From Puccinia triticina (lineage: Eukaryota; Basidiomycota; Pucciniomycetes; Pucciniales; Pucciniaceae): 64,000 bases of DNA. The notes below the pieces were generated by a model, which did no database searches, was not told where the DNA came from, and saw only the letters and a program-made list of their open reading frames with translations. Where the stretch lies: positions 8,122,001 to 8,186,000 of the forward strand of contig NC_070561.1 in NCBI RefSeq assembly GCF_026914185.1, in the 5' to 3' direction. Below are positions 53,782-64,000 of the stretch, in pieces (position 1 is the first letter of the stretch; the number at the start of each line of letters is the position of its first letter). A program made the translations under genes and the position numbers.

Positions 53782-56261
53782 ATGGAGCCCAAACAACCAC
53801 CAGCCGTCGCTTTTCAGCTACCACCAATCGACACAGCCTTGTCGCCAAACTCATCGGCGCCTCGGGACTCTAGCCCGGCAGAGTCCCTGTCAGATCACAC
53901 ATCCAATCATTCGGAACGCACACTCTTCAATCCGGAGCGTGTTTCGGTTAGGTCCACCTCAGGCAATCAGCACGTCTGGGGATTTTATTGCTATTCAATC
54001 GCTTCTGAAGTAGGTTCAAAAATTGATGTCTTACAAAGCTGGACGGTGATCATATCCGATCATGCTTCTTATGAATCAAGAAAGCTTGGGCTTACTGTTT
54101 TTTTTTTTGTTCTCCTCCAAAGATATACGCCATCGTTTCAACCACTCTATTCCTGCGTGAGTACTGAAGCAAAAAGGCGGCTATGAAGGACTCGAAGTAT
54201 TTAGTTTCTGGGTGATTGATTTATATTTCTTCAAAAAAAAAAACAGCGATTGTATTGGAGCAATTTGCAAGAGACAATGCGCGAGTGTATCCGGATTACA
54301 TCAAGCCATGTCCAGGTTCGAGGGGATCGAGCTGGGAGAAAAAAGCAACGCCGGGATCCGGTGAATCCCGTGATGTACCTGAGGCTGGGGCGATTTGCAA
54401 GACAAGGATACTGGGAGGATGGGTGAACACGAGTGTTTTCCCGCTGTATATCTCCAGTCTCACGATCGCTTTGCTGGCCTTCCTCATCATCAGTATGAGC
54501 AGTCCAGCAGATGATGGTAAGCATTGTCTGTGTCAAAGGAAGGTAGAAATCGTGGCATTTGTCTGAGAGCTGACTGCGTTTTGTTCAGCTAATATGCGCA
54601 AGTTCCTGCTCATAGCTCTCGCGGGCTGCGGAAGTCTTACGGCGTCGATGTTTTTCTTCCTCGAGAGTTCCTCGCCGATATGGCCTCTAGCGGGAGTGCT
54701 CTCGCTGGTCTCGAATGTGTGTCTAGGCGGGAGCGCGGTGTGTCTAAACAGTCTAGTAAGCAAACATATCAGGAGAAGCAGAGAGAGAGAGAAGATTGTT
54801 AAGAGGATGGGCGCGATTCAGCTTTCAGGGATTTCGAAGGAGAAGGCTGCGGAGATCGGGCAGAAAGAAGGGACGATCGAGGCGCTTGATGAGCGGGAAT
54901 ACAAGGCGCTGGTTTCTCAGTGCACCTCCCAAATCTCCTCGCGAGGAGTCGCATACGGCTTCGGCTCTGGAATCCTCGCCTTAGTTGTCTGCTTGCTCGG
55001 CGTGATCCACAGGAAGGGTGACCTGGCTAGCTTGAGGTGGGCGATTGGCGGCAGTGCGTTGTGTTGGGGACTCCTGACCATCCGTGAGTCCCATCTTGGT
55101 GCCATCTGGTTCCTGGCGACCTCTGTACTGGAGCTTCATCAGCAATTTAAGCGGCATCTGTTTCTCCACTCAGCTGCCGGATTATGGATCCCACCCCGCT
55201 CATTCTCGCCCCGGCGGGGCTTCTCGAACCCTTTCAAGCCCATCAAGAGCTGCAAAGAAATGTGCAGGATGCTTAAAGGGTCGCGGAATATTTTCCAGAC
55301 GATCAAGTTCCTGCTGGCGTGGGCTCTTCTAAGCAATGGTAAGCACATCCCAACCGAAAGAAATGACTTTTCTTTAAAAAAAAAAGATAGATCTGATGTT
55401 TGACTGCAGGCTACTCCACGATGACATCGACTGCAATACTCTATGCCAAGACGTATCTGAAGATGGAGTCGACCAAGCTGATCGTCATAGGCATCGTCAC
55501 TCCGTCGATGGGGATCCTGGGCGCATTGGTCTTCACCCCGCTCCAAAAGCATCTGCATTTTTTCGCGGGCGTGGACTCGAACCTGCGCGTCCTCAAGCTG
55601 ATCGTCCTGCCAACCTGTGCGCTCCCGCTCTACATCAGCACGTCGGTGCTCTTCGGGATGGACGCGCTGAGCTCCGAACGCGACATGTTCTTGGTCGCTG
55701 GATTCTTTGGTGCGTCCCACCCGCCGATTTTGTGTTTCAGAAATGCGCCTCGTTGGCAAGAGACTGACGCGACTTTCTCCAGGCCTGTTTTATGGAGGGT
55801 TCCAGTCTTATTCACGGGCCGTGTATACCGAGTTACTCCCCCCTGGACAGGAAGCACGATGGAATTCGCTGTTCAGTCTAACTGCCAAGTCAGTGCTTCC
55901 CAGTCTCTTAGTTAAATATGCCAGCTAGCTGAAGAGGGATGGCTTGCAGGGCTTCCAGCTGCTCCGGCCCGCTGATCGTAGGAATAATAACAGGTTTGTC
56001 CTGCGCCCTCGTTTCTTCAACAGACCGCGGCTGATGTCTCCTGTGGGCTTGATATTATATCCAGAAATGACCCATGACATGCGCTATGGGTTCCTGTTTA
56101 TGTTGGTACTTTTTGCATCAGCATTGTTGATCCTCCAGACAATCGACATGGAGGCTGGTCGAGTGGACGCCGAGAATTATGGAGTGGAGCATTGGGTTGA
56201 TGAACAGCCGAAACACTTTGTTCTTTGCGACAAACTCGAGGATGATCCTACTTGTGATTAA
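53782..56261 (+). CDS. Atg22-like vacuolar amino-acid effluxer (MFS)
   Basis: Nine exons: 53782-54009, 54123-54156, 54247-54516, 54589-55083, 55174-55338, 55410-55709, 55783-55888, 55950-55993 and 56065-56261. They sum to 1611 nt with all phases consistent, giving 536 residues, the usual Atg22 size. A 65-residue Ser/Pro-rich cytosolic N-terminus is followed by the family entry motif (WGFYCYSIASE, then IYAIVSTTLFLPIVLEQFAR). Later diagnostic blocks are GLFYGGFQSYSRAVYTELLP-PGQEARW, the SGPLIVGIIT segment and RYGFLFMLV. About ten to twelve hydrophobic segments are visible. In yeast, Atg22 exports amino acids from the vacuole after autophagic breakdown; the same role is inferred here. Exon 2 is a 34-nt microexon. 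No damage was seen. Confidence 0.9.
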
Positions 56262-56937
56262 AGCTCTACATACCTGTATATCATATTTTTGGTTTTGATG
56301 ATGATGAAATGGATTGAATTTGATCATTGGCATTTACATCGAACGCCCCTCGTCCCCGCAGCGGCCGGGGGGCACCCATTTGGCCTGGGAGAGATGCAAG
56401 GCATCGAGTCTCTCCCGCAGGGAGAGGACTTATGACTAATCAGGCCTTTTGGCCTGAGAGAATCTGCATCCTTTGGTGGTAGACGATGTCGCCACCCCCT
56501 ACAGCCCAGAGTTTTCAACAAGTTCATTTCTCCTCCTAACCCCATGAAGGTTGTAATTTTAGTTATCAAACTGTGTATTCAGATTTTCAGCAATCCATCC
56601 TAATCCATCCACCTGATGCCCGAAAAAAACATTCAACCTTTGAGTTTCTTTGCCGCTTGCTGGCAAACCCATGACGTTTTCCTTCCCTCTTTTTTCATTG
56701 TAGGCCTTCTTTTTTCCGCTCTTTCTGACTTTCCTCTCAACGGCCGCACTTTTTTTTCGACCTCCCTCTCTCTCCCTCAACCCGCCGCATACAACCAACG
56801 CATACAGCGAGTCCCTCCGATCATCCAAAAAACAACCCATCCGAAATCCAATCACCGTCCTATCCGAGTCTGATCATCCCAAATCCAACCACCGTCCTCC
56901 CTTTCTCTCGACCTCTTGAAAATTCCTCTGATTCAAC
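56262..56937. other. Intergenic; GC hairpins and pyrimidine-rich leader
   Basis: GC-rich inverted words near 56345-56450 (CTCTCCCGCAGGGAGAG) and a T/C-rich tract 56640-56780. No gene. The latter part is probably the leader of the following DUF6589-type gene. Confidence 0.5.
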
Positions 56938-58794
56938 ATGGTCCGACAAAACATTCAGTTCAACCACAAGAAAAGGATTCGAACGGAAACTTCAAAAATC
57001 ACGGCGATCTGTAACGTTATCTCCGAGATGAATCATACTCCGAAGTCATTCCTGATTTCCTTTCTGACAATCAGCAATTCTACCATTGCTTTTAAACGTC
57101 AATATTAGAGGACTAAGCGAGGATGGCAGTCTACTTTGAAGCTCTTCGGAACGCTCAGCGCTTTTGTTTGTCAAAAAAAAAAAGGGAAAGCTCAATGGGA
57201 TAAATACATACTTGACGAGGTAATGTATTTTCATCTATCTCTAAGCTTCCATGTATCATAATTGTTCAATCTTACTAATTTTTTGCTGACTTATATGTGC
57301 ATAAACAGGCAACAGAGATCGTCCAGATGCAAAAACCGCCAAGTGGCGCTTACCCGGAGGGCGCGTACCACAGCACAAAGTCAATTACCAAAGATATCTT
57401 TTCGCCAGAATCCAAACATACTCGAGACCATGAACTTGTCACAGCCCACATGCCTTTCCTATTTCAATCAATCTACCGCAAGCTAAGCTTTCAACCTGGC
57501 ACGGCCACCAATCCACATCTAGCAAATGATGATGATGAGCCAATGGAAGAGAACGATTCCATCCCTCCAACTGATCTGGATGGAAATGGAGTCAATCCGA
57601 CAGATGAGATTGACATGAACTCGCCCTTTGATCACAACAAACAAGCCTACATGGTATGTTCCTCAGTCTTTCAAGTTTTTACTTCTTTTTTTGTTGTGGC
57701 TAGCAGCTCAAGACTGATTTTGATTTATTTTTTTATTAATACAGGTTGCCAAAACCATCTGCGCAATGGTTGCTTTCGTCAAAAACCAAAGAAACAACGG
57801 CCCCCAACTAACAAATTCTGTAACCTTCCTTGCCAGCGGGGTCACCGATTGGGTCTCTGTCTTCTTAAATTATATTGGTTTGTCTTCCTCTCAAAGGACT
57901 GCTCAACTTGCGCTGAACACTCTTGGACGCCGGTCTCACCTTCAGATCTCCCAAGCTATTGCCAAACCAATTGCGCCATCCCTTGGGGCCTTTTTATGTT
58001 TTGATAATCTTGATTTCAAACAAAGAGTACACACAAAATCCGTCGGCCACTCTAGTTGCATGTTCCATGGCACATGGGGCTATGTCCATCACCCAAATCC
58101 AAAGCTTGTCTTGTTGGTCTCGGCATCCGATCTCACGGTTGAAAGTTACCAACAGGCCATGTCAAATGCAAGCAGCTTTGACGTCCACTCTCAAATGTTC
58201 TTACCAACACCCCAGGAGGAAGTTCAATGGGAGTTGGTTATAAAAAGCCAAATAACTTCAGCTCTCCTCAACCATCTTGCCACTCAAGCCGATTCCTACG
58301 TATCTGTCAATAAAAATCCGCCAGTTGTCAAACAAATATCAGCCGAGATCCCAGATATCACAATGCTGAAGCTAATGATTGCTTCAGATAACTCAGCTCA
58401 AGGGGCCGGTGAAGTTTTCAATGCAATTGTTGATCAATCAACTGCTTCCATATTTGATTTTGCATCTCGAGTTCAAGTGGTGGACGGCGATTTGGCAACC
58501 TGTACTAATATCACAAATCTCCAAACACATCGCATACCAAGCAGGCACAAAGAAGAAAGTCTCCTTAACATTGTTACGATCTTGGGTGGTGCGCATACCT
58601 TGTGGAACATTGGTCAGGCTATTTACTCCAAGCACCTTGGTGATACCTCTGATGCTCGTGACTCAGGCGCCTGGCGAATTTTGGACGGATTAGGTATACC
58701 TTTCAAGAAAATGCTAGACAAAAAGGATTTCACTAGCATGATTAAAAACATCAAGAAGATTCAGAAAGCCAGCCTAGTACATTGTCTCATTTAA
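56938..58794 (+). pseudogene. DUF6589-type protein, in-frame stop and truncated
   Basis: Exons 56938-57219, 57309-57653 and 57745-58794, all joined in phase 0 with GTAATG...CAG and GTATGT...CAG introns, encode about 558 residues except for an in-frame TAG at 57106-57108 (residue 57, after FKRQY). Blocks such as RGWQST, KPPSGAYPEGAYHSTKS, MPFLFQSIYRKL, VVDGDLATCTNI and GGAHTLWNIGQAIYSKHLG correspond, from memory, to DUF6589 proteins that are expanded in rusts. The frame ends at 58794 after KASLVHCLI, whereas the family continues for another few hundred residues. No enzymatic role is known to me. An acceptor at the TAG itself (ATATTAG) might splice the stop out, but I see no matching donor. Confidence 0.65.
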
Positions 58795-58910
58795 GTTTTA
58801 TACAATCTCCTTCATTTGTTCAAAGTCACCAGGGAAGAAAGTGTTGCACTCTCTAGAGAGTGCCAGACCGTAATTTTTGTCTAGAAGTCTGCCGGATATG
58901 AGCCATTTCC
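58795..58910. other. Breakpoint region after DUF6589-type gene
   Basis: TGTTGCACTCTCTAGAGAGTGCC at 58837 contains a CACTCTCTAGAGAGTG palindrome, and TGTTGCACTCTCTAG also occurs near 32729. It may be the start of an LTR whose gag lies at 60678, which would explain the loss of the upstream gene's 3' end. Confidence 0.35.
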
Positions 58911-59315
58911 AAGGGTGGGCAGTTACGTTATCAAGTTATCCATTAATTTCATTTGTAAGTTAGATTTTGGTGGCCTATATCTTTGTTTATTGGCAATTCA
59001 AATAAAAAAAAGCTTTATGTGGTTATAATGAATCATTTTTTCAACTTTGGAGACACAGGCTTTACCTCTGTAAAAAATTATCCCTAAAAAGAAACCTGAA
59101 ATTAGTTATCCAACCAAATAGTTACAGATAACTGAATTTTTGACCTAGATTTAATGTTCAAAAAGCAGCCAGTGAGCCAATATGTAAATACAATGAATAT
59201 ATGTTAGGAGGACTATCAAGCAACACAAAGATACAATAAAAACTCTATTGCACATCTCTACAGCTTTTTACAGTCAGTTGCAGCCAGATTTTCATCTGGA
59301 TAACTGCCCACCCTT
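58911..59315. mobile_element. Non-autonomous TIR element
   Basis: TIRs AAGGGTGGGCAGTTA and inverse are flanked by the 9-bp direct repeat GCCATTTCC (58902-58910 and 59316-59324). A 9-bp duplication suggests a Mutator-like element. If the adjoining C/G is counted as TIR the duplication shrinks to 7 bp. Interior AT-rich, non-coding. TIR wording resembles the foldback at 46617. Confidence 0.78.
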
Positions 59316-59324
59316 GCCATTTCC

Positions 59325-60677
59325 CCATGTGCAAATGAGTTGTGGGTTGGCCATGTGTTTATAATCAACTAATACTGATCTTATCTGTATCAAATCTTGT
59401 TGGATTTGGTGAGTTAGACTTGTATAATGGCTCTCTCCACTCCACAGCCATTACACACACATATTCTCCACTGACTGGTGTGTACCGGTGTGGTGCTCCA
59501 TTCCAAACCATAAGTAGTATTTTATTGCTTTTCTTTACATATATTCATCATTACATTGCCCATTTCCCCATAGCCCTTCACAAATACCTCATTATTATTG
59601 CATATTCAGATTCTACGCCAAATTGTACCTATAGTCACTCATACATAGTACCCCCTTATCTTCAATGGTTCAGTAGTTATAAAGGATATAAAAATTACAG
59701 ACAACCTACATTCTTCATTATTTACAATACTCAATTCATTAGTAACCTACTTGAATCATTACAGTAAATTCCTTTTACATATTTATTCTCACATACTAAA
59801 CTTTTTACATACATTTCTTATTATGTACTATGCCTATTGTACACCTTACATCATTGGATCTGTGCTTACCTCTTTCAGTAGTGCTCATCATTACAAGTAG
59901 TTACTATGTTCTCATCACTCTTCCCCATTAGTACATTCTTTTATTCCCATAACTAGCATTCCCCTTTCAGCATTGCTCATCATTACATACTGTTACTATG
60001 TTCACATCACTTTTCCTCATTTGTACAACCTTCATTCTCATAGCCAGAACTCCTCATTGTCTGTGCTCATCCTTCCTTCATATAAGAACTGTCTTTCCCC
60101 CCTCACTTGTACCTCATGCAGAATTTATATATAATTTTAGATACAGAAATTATAAGTGCCCATTCTCATCAACCCATTGCCATTGAACCATTGCCCATTG
60201 CTTTCCACCCCTTTCAACCATTACTCCAACTCTCTTACCCTCAGTAGTCAGTAGTTAAGCTCATAGTACTAGCTCCTAAGATCAAGCAGAAATCAGCCAC
60301 ACCTTTTCTTCTTTTTCTTAGTGTTACTCTCATCCCCTCAGCATTAGTCAGGAAGGCAGCCTCATCAGCACCCTTGCATAGCTTACATTAGTACTAGTGT
60401 TGCTATCCATTTCCCTCCCAAGCTCTATTCTCCCTTTTGAGTAGTTCCACAAGTGGTGTCCCAACAGTGGCCTTTCTATACTTCAGATATCTTCAGCTCT
60501 AGTAACACTCTTACCATCAGCTACATACTACTTTTACCTACACATCCTCATACTCCTTTCTTTATAAATCAACCTCCTGCTTTTAGAATCAACTTCAACC
60601 AACAATAACACTATCAGCATCTCCATTATCAACCTTCAACACTCTTCAGGTTTAGATTCAACTTACCTGCTTCAATC
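59325..60677 (+). other. Non-coding leader/LTR of gag element
   Basis: AT- and pyrimidine-rich, with many CATCATTACA and CATTAC words and no convincing frame. It lies directly before the gag ATG, so it is probably the element's LTR and 5' leader. A second LTR is not in the window, and I could not place the LTR borders. Confidence 0.45.
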
Positions 60678-62660
60678 ATGTCTGCCCAAGGATCTCCCAA
60701 CACCAATGTTGCTCCCAGTCTTTACCCTCCAGTGGATCCATCCAGTAATGCTGCAGTTCAGGACTCCACCACTTCCAATGCTGGTCAGACTCAGGTTCCT
60801 CCTACTGGTCCAAGTTACCAACCTTCTTCTACTGGTCCAGGTCCACAGGCTTCTTCCAATGCTCCAGATCCCCAGGGTTCTTCTACTCCACAAGTCAACT
60901 CCAGTTCTTACAGACCTCCACCTGGACCTCAGACTTCCAGTATCCCTAGATACACAGGATATAGAGATACCAATCAGCCTTCAGAAGATTCAGAAGATTT
61001 AGATGCACCATCACCCCGCTTTCCCAGGCTCCAGCGCCAAAGGGACGACTCAACACACTCCACCAGGTCCAACACTCACTTTTTAAATAAGGAACCAGCT
61101 ATGCCTAGGTATCAGGATCCTGTCAGCAGAGGAGTAAAGATCAAACCCATGGACAAAGAGCTCTTCTTTGATGGAACCAACATGCCTGTGGAGAAATTCA
61201 TTAGAAGGTATGAAAGTGCTGGAAGAGATGATGGTGCTAACTCTAAGGAGCTGGCTGGACAAATCATTGCTTTTATCAAAGGGTTGGACCTTAAGGATGA
61301 AGTGGAAGACATGTCAGGCCATGAAAACTTGGATTGGGAAACCCTGAAGAAACAGTTACTCACCAGATTTGGAACCTCTCAGCCATTGGTCAGATATACC
61401 AGGGAGGATCTCAGGAAACTAGTCTACAAATCAGCTCAGGATGGAGGAATCAGCACCTTGGAAACCTTCAACACATTCAGAAACAAGTTTGAAACCATCA
61501 CTCACTACTTGGTAAGAATGGGGTACAGTACCAGCCTGGAGGAATTCAGACACCTTCTTTTGGAAACTCTTCACAAGGATCTGGATCAAAGGGTTACTAG
61601 GAGCTTGATGAAGGACAATAAAATTCTAGCCTCAAAGGATGGAGGTGATATCTTGCCAGACACTGAAACTCTTCTTACCTACATTCACCAGGAAGTCTAC
61701 TCAAGATCAGTGGTCAACAGAAGGACTGAATGGAGGGCAGAAGAGAAATTCACTTTGGACAACTCACCTAGGACCTCCAAACCCACACCTGCTACTCAGG
61801 GAGCTGCCCCTACTGCTTCTACTTCTCTGGACAAACAAGTGGAACTCCTTACCAAACAACTTGCATCTCTCACTGCTGGCAAAGGACTACCCCCCCACAT
61901 GGACAAACCTGCTAGGACCTGGCCATTCAAATGCTATTATTGTCATCAGGAAACCCATGGAACCAACAGCTGCTCTCAACTTGCCCAGGACATGTCTAGT
62001 GGTGCTGTTATCAAGGATGGCAGAGATTACAGACTTCCAGACAAATCAGTTATTCCCTGGATTCCAAGCAGACCAATCAGAACCCCAGTGGAAGAGTACT
62101 CTAAAACTAAGCTCACATCTTCTTTTGGCCAACTAGAGGAGGACCCAGTCTATTATCAAACCCATAGTTATGAAGCAGACCTTGGAAAGAGGACCAGAAA
62201 CAACTCTAAGGATCAGGATGAAGAGGAATCAGCCAAGTCAGACAAAAGGATCAGGAAGGAGAAACAGGACCTAATGGACATGGATACAGAGGACTTACTT
62301 CACATGACACAGCCCCCCACTCCTAGTGCTTCCAAATCCCCTACTTCAAAAGGCTCCCCTCAGGTCAGATTCCAGGATAAGGACAAGGATTCACCCACTG
62401 CACCTAAGGACAAACCAGTTAATAAAACCTATTTGGAAAAGACTTTGGCCAAGGAGTACCCAGGAATTGAAGAGGAAGTGGCTAGTAGGATGTTGACTGC
62501 AGGAAAGATGGAGTTGGCCTTTGGAGAAATCTTTGCTATATCACCAGGAGGTCCTGACTGTATTAGGAAGAAGATAACCAACAGAAGGGTCCCATTGGAT
62601 GGTGTTAGGTTCAGTCTGTCGGGGGAGGGAGGCTTCTGTTCAGGTTGTCTAGCTAAATAG
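60678..62660 (+). pseudogene. Retrotransposon Gag, interrupted by an LTR insertion
   Basis: ATG at 60678 opens a 660-codon frame. A Pro/Ser/Gln-rich N-terminus (to about 120) is followed by a capsid-like region (FFDGTNMPVEKFIRRYE, LDWETLKKQLLTRFG) and a zinc knuckle CYYCHQETHGTNSC at 419. Next comes LPDKSVIPWIPSRPIRTP, then a Lys/Asp-rich linker and a segment (EYPGIEEEVASRMLTAGK, FAISPGG, KKITNRRVP) that begins the pol side in rust gypsy elements (reminiscent of DUF4100). Native sequence ends at 62616. The last 14 codons and the stop come from the inserted LTR, so protease and polymerase are cut off. It is the plus-strand victim of the minus-strand element that follows. Confidence 0.82.
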
Positions 62661-62793
62661 TAGATTGCTAGATGGGGAAAGTTAGATGATCTTTCCCCGG
62701 CTCTCCCTTATGGTTTGGAGAGCGTGACATGTATGTACAATGGAGTGACATGCCTCTGGGGAGCGCTACGGCGCGCAAGCGCGGCTCATAACA
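62617..62793 (-). repeat. 3' LTR of minus-strand chromovirus
   Basis: 177 bp; on its own strand it starts TGTTATGAGCCGCG and ends CCCCGACA. A purine tract (AAGGGCGGGGTAG, 62794-62806 on the minus strand) precedes it, and the integrase stop lies 76 bp further inside. The other LTR and the target duplication are outside the window. Confidence 0.8.
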
Positions 62794-62881
62794 CTACCCC
62801 GCCCTTAACGCCCAAGCCCCCGGCTCTGCGTCCTCTCCCTGGGTGGCAGTAAAAAACCCCGTAGGGAAAAAGCCTAACCCT

Positions 62882-64000
62882 TCACTTGAATCTCCTCCTC
62901 CTCCTGTGCCGCGCCACTGCTTCCGGGAAATTTTTGTCGAATTCCGTGACTAGTTGTTGGCAATTTTGAAGATTTGATTCCGGTTCCCACGAGTTTCCTT
63001 CTGGCCCGTATCCTTTCCACGCCACCAGGTACTCTTTCCTTCGTCGTTGTCTCCTGCAGTCCAGGATCTCCGCCACCTCCCACTCTTCCGCTCCTTCTAC
63101 CATCACTGGTTGGGGTTCCTCCACCTCGTGTCCTTCGATTGTGTCCGCCGTGTGTTTTCGTAGAACTGAAACGCATCCCCTACTTGCCACTTTGGGGTAG
63201 GCGCCACCTTGCGGTCAAACTGGAGTTTCATTGATTCCTGTGCCGCCTTGAGAGTCGCTTTCAATTCTTCTTGTACTGTTGCTAGCACCTGTAATCGTTT
63301 TTTGACCGATGGCAGACACTGTTCGGAAGACTGAATCCCTCCGTATGTCAGATCGAATCCATAGTTCGCCCGAAACGGCGACATTCCAATGGACACGTGT
63401 TCTTGGTTGTTGTGTGAGAACTCCGCCACCGCCAGCAGTCCCTCCCAGTCGTCTTGATGGTATCCGACGAAATGCCGGAGATATTGTTCGATGGCCTTGT
63501 TCACAATCTCGGATTGACCGTCCGTTCGCGGGTGATACGCGGTAGAAGGGCATAATCTGATGCCTAATCGTTTGCTGAGCTCCTTTGTCGTCTGTGAAAT
63601 GAAGACGCTCCCTCTGCCGGACACAATCGTTTTAGGAGTTCCGTGAAGCTTCCACACTTGACGGAGTAATAGGTCGGCCAAATGTTCCGCGGTCATAGTC
63701 TTATTACAAGGTATGAAATGCGCCATCTTCGTGAGTCGGTCTACTACTGTAAGGATGCTGTCACTGTTATTCGACTCCGGGAGATCCGTGATCATGTCGT
63801 ACGAGATGTCGGTCCACGGGCCCGCCGGTATTGGCAAGGGTTCTAGCGTTCCAAAGGGCTTTTTTGTCGACCCTTTGACGCGTTGGCACGATCCACACCC
63901 GTCGACATACCGGTTCACGAACTTCTTTTGCCCCGGCCAATTAAAACATCGCCGCACCAGCGCTAGTGTCTTTGCTCGCCCCGGGTGGCCGGCTGGTCGA
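62882..64000 (-). pseudogene. Ty3/gypsy chromovirus pol: integrase and chromodomain
   Basis: Reads in from the window edge (GHPGRAKTL then WPG, CGSCQRVKG = zinc-binding region), through the integrase core SYDMITDLP, the second catalytic site and DGQSEIVNK, into the GPY-like tail KWQVGDA. Near 63175 a frameshift moves the frame to the chromodomain (WEVAEILD, KEYLVAWKGYGPEGNSWEP, stop at 62882). The second catalytic position reads SGRGSVF where SDRGSVF is expected (Asp to Gly, GAC to GGC). Frameshift plus lost catalytic Asp make this copy inactive. The part upstream of integrase is outside the window. Confidence 0.85.

Noticed and set aside
60672..60893. Minus-strand frame opposite the gag N-terminus
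   Set aside because: Shadow of the Pro/Ser-rich gag coding sequence.

Overview
The window reads as nuclear DNA of a filamentous basidiomycete, most likely a rust fungus (Pucciniales). The genes carry many short GT-AG introns (roughly 60-110 nt). The repeats are Ty3/gypsy and gag-only LTR elements, DIRS-like reverse transcriptase debris, hAT elements and a DUF6589-type gene, a mix I know from rust genomes. The species cannot be fixed from the sequence alone. Nothing looks bacterial, viral or organellar.

Six host genes appear intact. They are an eight-exon polyol dehydrogenase closest to L-arabinitol 4-dehydrogenase (4271-6025), a 99-residue single-pass membrane protein (10386-10862), an F-box protein (14410 to 15729 or 15793), two copies of a small secreted protein (17777-18570 and 51810-52614), and a nine-exon Atg22-like vacuolar transporter (53782-56261). 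The secreted-protein copies sit in a 2.2-kb direct segmental duplication that includes the promoter; they differ mainly in the last exon and mostly at replacement sites, as expected for a candidate effector. A less certain minus-strand gene lies at 661-2022, and a DUF6589-type gene with an in-frame stop and a missing C-terminus at 56938-58794.

The rest is layered transposon sequence. 1-10200: palindromic foldback elements between the dehydrogenase and the small membrane gene. 11925-13989: a TIR element with two convergent paralogous gene fragments, split by a Harbinger-type element. 19039-20196: a hAT element with a 25-bp minisatellite core. 21204-26910: hAT transposase relics, one an inverted pair of 3' halves. 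27351-32392: a hAT element invaded by a minus-strand gag-only LTR retrotransposon that is itself invaded by a CACTA-like MITE. 32766-41111: a nearly intact 8.3-kb Ty3/gypsy chromovirus with a 2061-codon gag-pol. 41478-50622: a DIRS-like reverse transcriptase gene broken into four pieces by LTRs, hAT elements and MITEs. 58911-64000: a TIR element, a plus-strand gag gene and a minus-strand chromovirus inserted into it.

Points worth following up: several otherwise unrelated non-autonomous elements carry internal arrays of palindromic units, usually with a 39-40 bp period; a retroelement primer-binding region preserves the whole 3' half of an intronless tRNA-Tyr; and the duplicated secreted protein shows replacement-biased divergence confined to one exon. 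All element boundaries, exon models and difference counts were worked out by eye.
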